A DNA stretch of 64,000 bases from Allochromatium vinosum DSM 180. GTDB taxonomy: Bacteria; Pseudomonadota; Gammaproteobacteria; Chromatiales; Chromatiaceae. The stretch is from positions 1,589,154 to 1,653,153 of the forward strand of contig NC_013851.1 in NCBI RefSeq assembly GCF_000025485.1, written 5' to 3'. Both the position numbers and the translations under genes were made by a program. Below the pieces are notes generated by a model. That model had not been told where the DNA came from. It searched no databases and saw only the letters and a list, made by a program, of their open reading frames with translations. Of the stretch, positions 1 through 7,226 are shown in pieces (position 1 is the stretch's first letter; each line of letters begins with the position of its first letter).

Positions 1-1243
1 GTCCGCGCGCATGGGCCGCTTTCCAGTGCTCAGGGAGATTGGGACAGACGCTGTCATACCGTTGGCCAATGAGGTTGTGTTCGAGCATCCCGATATCTTG
101 CAGCCACTGCCGGCTGACGATCAGATAGCGCATCTCACGATCGAGCATGGCCAGCGAGGCCGGCGTGCAGTCGATGAGGATTTGCAGCAGCTCCTCGTTT
201 TCACGCAGCTGTTCGAGCGCGTTGAGCCGTTCGGTCTGGGCTTCCTGGGTTGCGGCGACCAAGGCGAGCTGGTGGCGCTGTCGCAACACGCGCGCCCCGG
301 ATATGACGCTGATGCTCATCAGCACCCCAACCAGTGCAATGAGCACGATCTCAAGCGCCACGGACGCCCAGATTTCGGCCAGATCCAGTTTGGCGACCAC
401 GAACCAGTCGGTTCCGGCGACGGCTTGCGCCACGCCCAGACCGAGAACCCCCCGATAGTCGTATCCCACCGTCAACTCGCCCAATGGGAATTCGCCGCGC
501 ACCTGTCGCGCCGCCTGCAAGCGGTCGCTGGTCAGCGGCAGACGAAACCGCAGTGCCGCGTCCGGCTGATGACGCAAGGGACAGAGATACAGCACCTGAT
601 CGCCATCGCGCCGGAAGAGAAAGCTCTCGCCGCTCTGGCTGAAGTCGTGCTGGCCATTGACGGTCGGACACAGCCGATCCTCGAAGTTGGCGTTCAGAAC
701 CACCAGTGGCGTGTGTTCTTCATCCGTCTCAAGCGGTACCACATAATCCAGATGCGTTTGGCCGCTATCATCGAGATAGGGGCCGATTCGCTGAACGTGG
801 CGACTCTGGTTGGCATCCCGCAAACCTTGCAGCAGCTCGGGCGAGGTGTGTGTGTGGCTGTCCGGTGTATTCCAGACAAGCCGATCATTGTGATCGTAGA
901 GATAGATCGCCTGAAAACCGCGCGCGATGAGCAAGGGGCCCAGCCGTGCCCACATGCGCTCTGCCGCGTCGCGGTCGCCCTGAAGCCAGTGCTGATAATG
1001 ATTGCGCAGGCTGGGGCTGAAACGTATCACCTCGGCGTCGCTCTGGCGTTCGAGCAGCCAATCGGCGATCTGTCGCGCATGTAAATCGGCCATCGCCTCA
1101 AGGCGAATACCCTCGCGCGTCTGCCGTTCTTCCAGGACATAGAGGATGCCGAACACGCAGAGCGCGATGATGGCGAGGACGACCAGGAACTCGGTTGCTC
1201 GGGCGTACCGGCCAGGACGTGGAAGCGTGATCGAGGCGTTCAT
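1..1243 (-). CDS. Membrane-bound PAS sensor protein, 3' part beyond the window
   Basis: The minus strand is open from an ATG at 1241-1243 to the left edge (414 codons, no stop), so this gene is truncated by the window. A hydrophobic segment lies at residues about 19-37 and a second at about 291-315. The roughly 250-residue stretch between them should be a periplasmic Cache-like ligand-binding region. After the second membrane segment comes a short helical linker and then, from about residue 351, the start of a PAS domain (LLQILIDCTPASLAMLD). The output domain is outside the window; a histidine kinase or a GGDEF/EAL module are both usual for this architecture. Function inferred: transmembrane sensing of an extracytoplasmic signal. 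The long open frame on the opposite strand is a shadow of this gene. Confidence 0.8.
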   Translation of the reverse strand, partial: MNASITLPRPGRYARATEFLVVLAIIALCVFGILYVLEERQTREGIRLEAMADLHARQIADWLLERQSDAEVIRFSPSLRNHYQHWLQGDRDAAERMWARLGPLLIARGFQAIYLYDHNDRLVWNTPDSHTHTSPELLQGLRDANQSRHVQRIGPYLDDSGQTHLDYVVPLETDEEHTPLVVLNANFEDRLCPTVNGQHDFSQSGESFLFRRDGDQVLYLCPLRHQPDAALRFRLPLTSDRLQAARQVRGEFPLGELTVGYDYRGVLGLGVAQAVAGTDWFVVAKLDLAEIWASVALEIVLIALVGVLMSISVISGARVLRQRHQLALVAATQEAQTERLNALEQLRENEELLQILIDCTPASLAMLDREMRYLIVSRQWLQDIGMLEHNLIGQRYDSVCPNLPEHWKAAHARG

Positions 1244-1440
1244 GCGGTTTGCCTCATGGCATTGAGTCCTGGGGCGAGGTGGACGCGGCGGATCGAATTC
1301 CGACCTTCCGATGTGAAAATCCGAAGCACAGAAATCGGGTAGCGCCCTATTTTTGTCAAGGACTCCGGATTCCACTTGGCAGTCTAACTCTCGTCTGGCT
1401 GTGTTGCCGGCATCGGCCATCGTTTTTGAACGCGTCGACG

Positions 1441-1778
1441 CTGACCAGAACGGATTGGGGTGCCGAACTCGGCGAGACGCGGATCTATTACGGCCGTGCC
1501 GATGAGGAGTGCGCGAAGAAGAACGGGAAGCCCGCCGCCATCAAGGCGACTCAGGCCGCCGCCGTGCTGGCGCGGCGTGCCGGCTGCGTGGCTTCTGAGA
1601 GCGGCGAGGCGAGTCTGAAGGGCGGAAACGAGCTGATCGAGGATGCGGTGAGCGGCCGGGTCGGTCTGGACGCGCGACCGGAGGCGGCCCGGCCCCTGTG
1701 CGCGAACAGGCCGCCGAGAAGCGGCTGAGCTACGATGAGGCGGCGTCCGGCTATCGAAGTCGAGCGGGCCATGGATGA
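1441..1778 (+). pseudogene. Possible frameshifted gene relic
   Basis: The 543 bases between the sensor start and the next gene (1244-1786) hold no convincing intact gene. From about 1441 the plus frame has GC-rich third positions and a plausible hydrophilic protein (TRTDWGAELGETRIYYGRAD, then a Lys/Ala-rich part) that stops at 1728. A second frame continues from about 1703 with VREQAAEKRLSYDEAA and stops at 1776-1778. The two could be joined by a single indel near 1700, which suggests a decayed coding region. I do not recognise the family. It could instead be non-coding sequence that looks coding by chance. Confidence 0.25.
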
Positions 1779-1786
1779 CGTCCCAT

Positions 1787-2176
1787 TCAATGGTTTGCCG
1801 CTCGGGCCGCCTCTTCGCGTGTGTAGAAGCGATCCTCGTGCACGAAGCCCGAGACGACCTCGGCGACGACCGCCACCACATGGCCGGCGTTGTCACGTGC
1901 CCGCACCCAGGACTCGGGCAGTCCGTCGAGCACATGGATCGGCGCCGGCGTTCCGTCACTGAAGCGCGACAGCACGCACTCGCCACTGCGCCGATTCAGA
2001 TAACCGGGGCGGAAGCCGAGACCGGCATTGTTCCGGCTGACACCAGAGGTATTGGCATAGAGCCGGTTTTCGTGACGCAGCGTCATGTCGTTCAGGACAC
2101 CGCGCATCCGCCGTTCGCGCTCCTGGCGTTCTTGGCCGGCGACCTGTTGTTGGAGACGTTCATCGTGGTCGTTCAT
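1787..2176 (-). CDS. Conserved-looking hypothetical protein, 129 aa
   Basis: The start ATG at 2174-2176 is preceded by a good ribosome-binding site (GGAGG at 2181-2185, five bases from the start). The product is soluble and has no signal peptide. Its first 25 residues are very rich in Gln, Glu and Arg (a likely helix). A central part with GLGFRPGYLNRRSGE and DGTPAPIHVLDGLPESW looks like a conserved domain of unknown function, followed by a hydrophobic patch (HVVAVVAEVVSGFV) and a basic C-terminus. I do not recognise the family. Its context is notable: it begins just downstream of a HEARO-like RNA, where an iscB gene normally sits, although it has no HNH or RuvC features. Confidence 0.65.
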   Translation of the reverse strand: MNDHDERLQQQVAGQERQERERRMRGVLNDMTLRHENRLYANTSGVSRNNAGLGFRPGYLNRRSGECVLSRFSDGTPAPIHVLDGLPESWVRARDNAGHVVAVVAEVVSGFVHEDRFYTREEAARAANH

Positions 2177-2186
2177 CAGTTCCTCC

Positions 2187-2583
2187 GCGAGAAACCCCGT
2201 CTTTCAGGGCGGGGAGGGATAGCGGCTGCGACAGTGCCGCCGCCGAAATGGGTGCAGGCTTTCCACCTGCCGGGCCGCGAGGCTCTGCCCGTAAGGGCCT
2301 GGTGACGGGGCCACGTCTCACGACGTGGCCCGCTCCCCTCGACCATGTTATCCGTGGGTTTTCGCACCCTTTCGGGTCCATCCCTGGAGGCGGCACTGGC
2401 TTCGTACCCCGTAGACCTGTTTAACCGCCTGCCGCAGTGTCCGGGACTGAGGAAGCATCCCGGAGTGCCTATTACACCGACTCGCGTCGGATTCCACGGT
2501 AACGCTGCCCCTCTCGGGGCGTGGTCTGGTCAACGTCGGAGCTTGCTTTCACAAGCTCCCGCCTTCAGGCGGGGGTCGTTGAC
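2187..2583 (-). ncRNA. HEARO-like (IscB-type omega) RNA without an iscB gene
   Basis: Read on the minus strand, the RNA opens with an outer stem GTCAACG/CGTTGAC (2577-2583 with 2529-2535) enclosing two hairpins (CCGCC-loop-GGCGG and GGAGCTTG/CAAGCTCC). It continues into a core (about 2392-2469) closed by GGCACT/AGTGCC (2464-2469 with 2392-2397) and containing CCGGGA/TCCCGG (2458-2463 with 2441-2446). Further stems are an ACCC-GAAA-GGGT tetraloop hairpin (2366-2377), a 9-bp hairpin (2308-2331) and a terminal palindrome (2195-2214) like those at IS200/IS605-type ends. The order of elements and the wording of the core resemble, from memory, the omega RNA of IscB loci such as OgeuIscB. A guide, if present, would be the 16 bases at 2584-2599. 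No IscB is encoded nearby. This stretch also accounts for most of the gene-free 2177-2714 interval. Confidence 0.72.
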
Positions 2584-2714
2584 GGCTCACCTCGATTGGC
2601 GAGTGCGTTCTCTGTGCAAATCAGAAGGCATCGCGCGTGCCAGCCTGTCGGTTTCGTTCGGCGTCGGCTCCAGGCTCGGGGCCGGAAGAGGCTCCTGCGC
2701 CGCGCGATCTCGTA

Positions 2715-3185
2715 TCAGGTTATCGGCAGATCCCGGCGTTCCAAGACCCGTCGGAGGACGAAACTGGAATGCACGCCCGCCACACCTTCCAACCGTGTGA
2801 TCTTGTTCAACAAAAAATCCTGATAGGCCTCCATGTCGCGCACCACGACCTTGAGCTGATAGTCAGCGTCCCGTCCCGTGATGAGCAGGCATTCGAGCAC
2901 TTCCGGCATATCCTTGACGGCGGCGTCGAAGCGCTCGAAGCGCTCGGGCGTGTGGCGGTCCATGGAGATGCTCAGGATCACCATGAGACTCAGGTCGAGT
3001 TTCTTCGCATCGAGTTCGGCGTGATAGCCGGTGATGAATCCGGCTTCTTCCAGCGCGCGAACGCGCCGCAGACAGGGCGAGGGCGAGAGTCCGATGCGTT
3101 CGGCCAGATCTTGGTTGCTGAGGCGTCCGTCGCGTTGCAGTTCGACGAGGATCTGACGGTCGTAGCGGTCGAGTTTCATGTGCAT
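2715..3185 (-). CDS. Lrp/AsnC-family transcriptional regulator
   Basis: 156 residues, the usual family length. The N-terminal winged helix-turn-helix is clear: LDRYDRQILVELQRDGR, then LSNQDLAERIGLSPSPCLRR as the helix-turn-helix. It is followed by the RAM (ACT-like) effector and oligomerisation domain (about residues 70-145) with the typical DYQLKVVVRDMEAYQDFL stretch. A start three residues later (MKLDRYDRQ) is equally possible. The gene diverges from a leucine-pathway gene (leuA) across about 300 bp, so I infer that it controls leuA and itself, probably in response to an amino acid. Ligand and targets are not visible from the sequence. Confidence 0.93.
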   Translation of the reverse strand: MHMKLDRYDRQILVELQRDGRLSNQDLAERIGLSPSPCLRRVRALEEAGFITGYHAELDAKKLDLSLMVILSISMDRHTPERFERFDAAVKDMPEVLECLLITGRDADYQLKVVVRDMEAYQDFLLNKITRLEGVAGVHSSFVLRRVLERRDLPIT

Positions 3186-3492
3186 GTCTCGATGACGGCG
3201 TTCGGGCTGTCAGGGTTTGACAGAAGGGTGTCAGGATTTATCAGGGCAAAGCATTTTGGCAGGATATTGCGCAAAAAGCCTATTTCGCTGCCATCTTCGC
3301 AATCGAATGCCGGTTGGTTTGGGATAGTCTAATCACCGTCGACTCACCGGTCGACCTCCCGGTAAAGGCCCACAAGGCCCGCACCACCCCGGCTCGGTCC
3401 AACCCGGACCAGGAGCCAAGCGCCCGATCCGCGACCCGGAGACCGGCCAAGACCCTATATCGATACGACACCGACCGCACAGGAGACATCCC
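3186..3492. promoter_or_regulatory. Divergent lrp/leuA intergenic region
   Basis: This 307-bp gap should carry the promoters of both divergent genes. It contains two close copies of a TGTCAGG-like motif (around 3208-3237, within tgtcagggtttgacag and gtgtcaggatttatcag), which could be regulator half-sites, and a GTCGAC-rich inverted repeat near 3338-3355. A plausible but unproven -35/-10 pair for leuA is TTGGTT...TAGTCT near 3314-3331. I saw no leader peptide rich in leucine codons and no T-box structure. The leuA ribosome-binding site is AGGAG at about 3480. Confidence 0.4.
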
Positions 3493-5136
3493 ATGAGCCG
3501 CTTCGACCACCGACGTTACCGCCCTGGCCCGGTGGTGAACCTGCCCAACCGCCAGTGGCCCAATCGAACCATCCGCGAGGCTCCGATCTGGGCCAGCGTC
3601 GATCTGCGCGACGGCAATCAGGCGCTGCACGAGCCGATGAACGTCGAGCAGAAGCGGCGTCTCTGGGATCTGCTGGTGCGGCTCGGATTCAAGGAGATCG
3701 AGGTCGGTTTTCCCGCTGCCAGCCAGCCCGATTACGACTTCGTGCGCTGGTTGATCGAAGAGGATCGCATCCCCGAGGACGTGACCATCCAGGTCTTGGT
3801 CCAGGCGCGCGAGGATCTGATTCGCCGCACCTATGAGGCGCTCGCCGGCGTGCGTCAGGCGATCGTCCATGTCTACAACTCCACCTCGCCCGTGCAGCGC
3901 GACTGGGTGTTCGGCCAGGACCGCGAGGGCGTGAAGGCGATCGCGCGTCAGGGCGCAGAGTGGGTGGCGCAGGGCGCGCGCGATTATCCCGAGACGCGCT
4001 GGACCTTCCAGTACTCGCCCGAGAGCTACACCGCGACCGAGCCGGACTATGCCATCGAGGTCTGCGAGGCGGTGCTCGACGTCTGGCAGCCGACGCCTGA
4101 GCGGCCCTGCATCATCAATCTGCCGGCCACGGTCGAGGTGTCGAGTCCGAACGTCTTCGCCGATCAGGTCGAACATTTCGCCAACCACATCAGCCGGCGC
4201 GACGCGATCGTGCTCTCGGTGCACACCCACAACGATCGGGGCGGGGCGGTGGCGGCGGCCGAGCTGGCCTTGCTGGCCGGTGCCGACCGGGTCGAGGGCA
4301 CCCTGCTCGGCAATGGCGAGCGCACCGGCAACGCCGATCTCCTGACCCTGGCGATGAATCTCTACAGCCAGGGCATCGATCCGAAGCTCGACCTCAGCCG
4401 CCCGGACGAGATCGTCGCCGTCTGCACCGAATGCACCGGCCTGCCGGTCCATCCGCGTCATCCCTGGGTCGGCGAGCTGGTCTACATGGCTTATTCGGGC
4501 AGCCATCAGGACGCCATCCGCAAGTGTCTGTCACGCCAGACGCCGGATGCGCCCTGGAACGTGGCCTATCTGCCGATCGACCCGGCCGATCTGGGACGCA
4601 ACTATCAGGCGGTGATCCGCGTCAACAGCCAGTCGGGCAAGGGCGGCGTGGCCTTCGTGCTGGAGCAGGAGTTCGGTCTGAGTCTGCCGCGCTGGTTGCA
4701 GGTCGAGCTGGCGGCGCTGGTCCAGCGCGAGAGCGAGACGCGCGGCGGGGTGTTGGACGCGGCGCAGATTCGCGCCATCTTCGAGCGGCACTTCATCGTC
4801 GATCAGGCGCCGCATCGGTTGCTCGGCTATCGGCTCGACCGCAATGGGCACGACGTCATCGAGGCGCGGATCGGCACCCCGGACGGTGAACGGATGCTGC
4901 ACGGCCAAGGGCAGGGCGCGATGGCGGCCTTCGTGGATGCCTGGACGCGCTGGAGCGGCCGGAGCCTCTCGGTGCTGGACTACCAGGAGCACGCCATCGG
5001 CGAGGGCACGGATGCCGAAGCGGCGGCCTATGTCCGGGTCGAGATCGACGGGCAGGCCATCACCGGCGCGGCGATCGACCGCGATACCGTGGCCGCCTCA
5101 TTGAGAGCCTTGCTCTCAGCGCTGAATCGTCGTTAG
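3493..5136 (+). CDS. leuA: 2-isopropylmalate synthase (LeuA, type 2 form)
   Basis: Condenses acetyl-CoA with 2-ketoisovalerate, the first committed step of leucine synthesis. At 547 aa it belongs to the longer LeuA type that begins with a region like [20 protein letters not shown], not the roughly 515-aa E. coli type. The TIM barrel carries the catalytic [10 protein letters not shown] near residue 37 and the metal-binding HTHND motif near residue 235, followed by [15 protein letters not shown]. The C-terminal LeuA dimer/allosteric domain (about 430-540) should give leucine feedback inhibition. An AGGAG site precedes the ATG. It stands alone, divergent from an Lrp-family regulator; other leucine genes are not in the window. 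Confidence 0.95.
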   Translation: MSRFDHRRYRPGPVVNLPNRQWPNRTIREAPIWASVDLRDGNQALHEPMNVEQKRRLWDLLVRLGFKEIEVGFPAASQPDYDFVRWLIEEDRIPEDVTIQVLVQAREDLIRRTYEALAGVRQAIVHVYNSTSPVQRDWVFGQDREGVKAIARQGAEWVAQGARDYPETRWTFQYSPESYTATEPDYAIEVCEAVLDVWQPTPERPCIINLPATVEVSSPNVFADQVEHFANHISRRDAIVLSVHTHNDRGGAVAAAELALLAGADRVEGTLLGNGERTGNADLLTLAMNLYSQGIDPKLDLSRPDEIVAVCTECTGLPVHPRHPWVGELVYMAYSGSHQDAIRKCLSRQTPDAPWNVAYLPIDPADLGRNYQAVIRVNSQSGKGGVAFVLEQEFGLSLPRWLQVELAALVQRESETRGGVLDAAQIRAIFERHFIVDQAPHRLLGYRLDRNGHDVIEARIGTPDGERMLHGQGQGAMAAFVDAWTRWSGRSLSVLDYQEHAIGEGTDAEAAAYVRVEIDGQAITGAAIDRDTVAASLRALLSALNRR

Positions 5137-5158
5137 AGTGTGATCCTACAACCCGTCC

Positions 5159-5194
5159 GCGCCACGGAATCCGTGATCGGCGGTTCCGTGGCGC
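5159..5194 (+). terminator. Stem-loop after leuA
   Basis: GCGCCACGGAA at 5159-5169 pairs perfectly with TTCCGTGGCGC at 5184-5194 (11 bp, 14-base loop). It lies 23 bases after the leuA stop. No U-run follows, so it may end transcription weakly or protect the 3' end. Confidence 0.5.
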
Positions 5195-5291
5195 CGGTGT
5201 CATCCCGCTGGAGTGCGCCGGATACGCACCCCCATGGCTTGACGGCACGGTTTGACGGATTTCCACCCTCTCGCTTCGGATGCGCTGTTGC

Positions 5292-6515
5292 ATGATCAAG
5301 AAGATCGACGTCGCCGACCTGCGTGTCGGCATGTATGTCCACGACCTCAACTGCGGTTGGCTGGATCACAGCTTTTTGCGCAGTCGGTTCCAGATCAAGT
5401 CCGAATCCAACATCGACCGCATCCGGCGTCTGGGTGTCCAGGAACTCTATATCGACACCGACAGGGGCGACGATCTGTCCGAGGCGCCGACCGAGGGCGA
5501 GGTCGTCGAACGGCTCGAACAGGAACTGGTCGAGGTCGGCGAGCAGGAGCACGTCCTGCCGCAACCGGTCTCGCTGGCCGAGGAGCGGGTGCAGGCCCGG
5601 CGCATCCACAACGAAGCGCTCCAGGTCATCAACGGACTCATGCGCGATGCCCGGCTCGGACTCCCGATCACGCTGGAACAGGTGCGCAACACCATCGGCG
5701 AGATGGTCGGCTCGATCTTCCGCAATCAGAACGCGCTCATGGCACTGGCGCGTATCCGCCATACCGACCGCTATACCTTCGAGCACTCGGTCAATGTCTC
5801 GGTACTCATGGTCTCGTTCGCGCGCGAACTGAACCTGGAGCCAGGCGTGATCGAGGAGATCGGGATCGGTGCCCTGCTGCACGACATCGGCAAGACCCAG
5901 GTGCCGGACGCGATCCTGAACAAACCCGGACGGCTCTCGGACGAGGAATTCGCGATCATGCGCAGCCATGCCGCCCACAGCCGCGACATACTCGCCGCCA
6001 TTCCGGGGTTTTCGCCGACGGCGCTCGCGGTCGCCGCCGAGCATCACGAGCGTTTCGACGCCACCGGCTATCCCGACGGCAAGGGCGGCGAGTCGATCTC
6101 GCTCTATGGCCGGATGGCGGCCATCGTCGACGTCTATGACGCCATCACCTCGGATCGCGTCTATCACAAGGGCATGGAGCCGCATCAGGCGTTGCGCAAA
6201 CTGCTCGAATGGGGCCGCTTTCATTTCGATCCGCAACTGGTGCGTCAATTCATCCGCTGTGTCGGTATCTATCCGGTCGGCAGTCTGGTGCGGCTGGAGA
6301 GCAACCGGCTCGGCGTGGTGCTGGAAAACGGTCGCGAAGGACTCATGGAACCCATCGTGCGCGTGGTGATGGATGCGCGCTGGCGGCGCTTTCTGCCGGT
6401 CGAGGACGTGGATCTGTCGCGCAGGGTCCGAGGTCGGCCGGATCAGATTCTCGGCGCCGAGGCGCCCGAACAGTGGGGGATCGATTGCGAGGAGGTGCTG
6501 CGCCTGCCCTGCTGA
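5292..6515 (+). CDS. HD-GYP domain protein (probable cyclic-di-GMP phosphodiesterase)
   Basis: The N-terminal region (IKKIDVADLRVGMYVHDLNCGW) is the DUF3391 domain that usually precedes HD-GYP. The HD-GYP domain spans about residues 155-330 with the metal-binding pair HDIGK, the HAAHS and EHHER histidines, and the signature GYP inside FDATGYPDGKGG. All expected residues are present, so I infer active hydrolysis of c-di-GMP. It is cytoplasmic, with no membrane segment. The start at 5292 (MIKKIDV) fits the family better than the ATG four codons upstream at 5280. It is followed by a convergent STAS gene. Confidence 0.92.
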   Translation: MIKKIDVADLRVGMYVHDLNCGWLDHSFLRSRFQIKSESNIDRIRRLGVQELYIDTDRGDDLSEAPTEGEVVERLEQELVEVGEQEHVLPQPVSLAEERVQARRIHNEALQVINGLMRDARLGLPITLEQVRNTIGEMVGSIFRNQNALMALARIRHTDRYTFEHSVNVSVLMVSFARELNLEPGVIEEIGIGALLHDIGKTQVPDAILNKPGRLSDEEFAIMRSHAAHSRDILAAIPGFSPTALAVAAEHHERFDATGYPDGKGGESISLYGRMAAIVDVYDAITSDRVYHKGMEPHQALRKLLEWGRFHFDPQLVRQFIRCVGIYPVGSLVRLESNRLGVVLENGREGLMEPIVRVVMDARWRRFLPVEDVDLSRRVRGRPDQILGAEAPEQWGIDCEEVLRLPC

Positions 6516-6519
6516 CGCG

Positions 6520-6546
6520 CCGAGGCCCGCGTGCAGCGGGCCTCGG
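6520..6546. terminator. Stem-loop between convergent HD-GYP and STAS genes
   Basis: CCGAGGCCCGC at 6520-6530 and GCGGGCCTCGG at 6536-6546 form a perfect 11-bp stem with a 5-base loop just after the HD-GYP stop. It sits between convergent genes, so a bidirectional terminator is likely, though no U-run is present on either strand. Confidence 0.6.
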
Positions 6547-6576
6547 TGTCTGCTCGATCGTCGTGATCGCTGTTCT

Positions 6577-6921
6577 TCAGCCCGTCCTCGCGGTGAGGGC
6601 CGAGTCCTGGGGCACGACGCTCAGGACGTTACTCATGATGCGCGGGATGCGGCGGAGGATCTCGGGATGATCGCTCAGGACCACGACCCGCGCGCCGATG
6701 TGCTGGAGTCGTTCGTTGAGCATCCAAAGCAGCGCCAGACCGGAGTCGAAGACCCGATCCAGGGAGGTCAGATCCATGATGCAGGTCTGAAGGTTGGCGG
6801 GGATCGCGGCGAACACGCGGCAGACTTCGTCGGTGATCGTCAGATCCAGGTTGCCATGGAAGGAGAGGTCGAGCCTGTCCTCGCTTGGGATGAACGATGT
6901 TGTCAACGGCATAGTAACCAT
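6577..6921 (-). CDS. STAS-domain protein (anti-sigma factor antagonist type)
   Basis: 114 residues forming one STAS fold: an initial beta-strand pair (RLDLSFHGNLDLTI), the central LQTCIMDLTSLDRVFDSGLALLWMLNERL and a final strand ARVVVLSDHP. The serine of DSGLALL is where anti-sigma kinases phosphorylate this family (DSxGL-type loop), so phospho-regulation is possible. No kinase or phosphatase partner is adjacent. A GGAGG-like site lies just upstream of the ATG. Its role is probably in a partner-switching signalling chain, perhaps linked to the neighbouring c-di-GMP gene, but that link is guesswork. Confidence 0.82.
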   Translation of the reverse strand: MVTMPLTTSFIPSEDRLDLSFHGNLDLTITDEVCRVFAAIPANLQTCIMDLTSLDRVFDSGLALLWMLNERLQHIGARVVVLSDHPEILRRIPRIMSNVLSVVPQDSALTARTG

Positions 6922-7226
6922 CCTCCAGTGATGTGCCGCAAGCCGGTCAGGGTTTACGGCAACGGGTTGGGTCTCTTATGAGCACTCGGGACGCCCTGAC
7001 GACCGGCCGGCGCTGATTATGGACCCATTGATCAGTGTTTGGCCAGTGTCCCGTCAGGTGATCCCGCGGCTCTCGAGGGCCGAGCAGGAGGGTCTTTGCG
7101 TGCAAGCCCACCATTAACATGGGTTTCGGGTCTGCGAGGAATCCGTATGACTACTCAAGTGCAGTCGTTTCCACGACAGGACCCGGAGCGACGACCTGCG
7201 GTTCGACCGCGAATCGGGCGCGGCGT
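6922..7226. other. Intergenic region upstream of the STAS gene
   Basis: These 305 bases separate the recN stop from the STAS start; both genes are on the minus strand. The region should hold the STAS promoter. I find no strong -35/-10 pair, no terminator with a U-run and no recognisable riboswitch. Small frames here lack ribosome-binding sites and family resemblance. Confidence 0.4.

Noticed and set aside
11-1084. 357-codon plus-strand frame at the left edge
   Set aside because: It is the complement of the truncated sensor gene, which has membrane helices and a PAS domain in the minus frame. The plus product is His/Gln-rich and family-less, typical of an antisense shadow in GC-rich DNA.
2187-2583. 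Reading the structured region as a complete IS200/IS605 insertion or a TnpB omega RNA
   Set aside because: No TnpA or TnpB frame is present, and the stem order and core wording fit HEARO/IscB RNA better than the 3'-end RNA of tnpB.
2345-2823. Short plus-strand frames across the HEARO-like RNA
   Set aside because: They cross strongly base-paired segments, have no ribosome-binding site and no recognisable protein sequence.
6922-7226. Possible c-di-GMP riboswitch upstream of the STAS gene
   Set aside because: The setting (near HD-GYP) made it attractive, but I could not find the conserved paired stems and tetraloop receptor of the GEMM classes.
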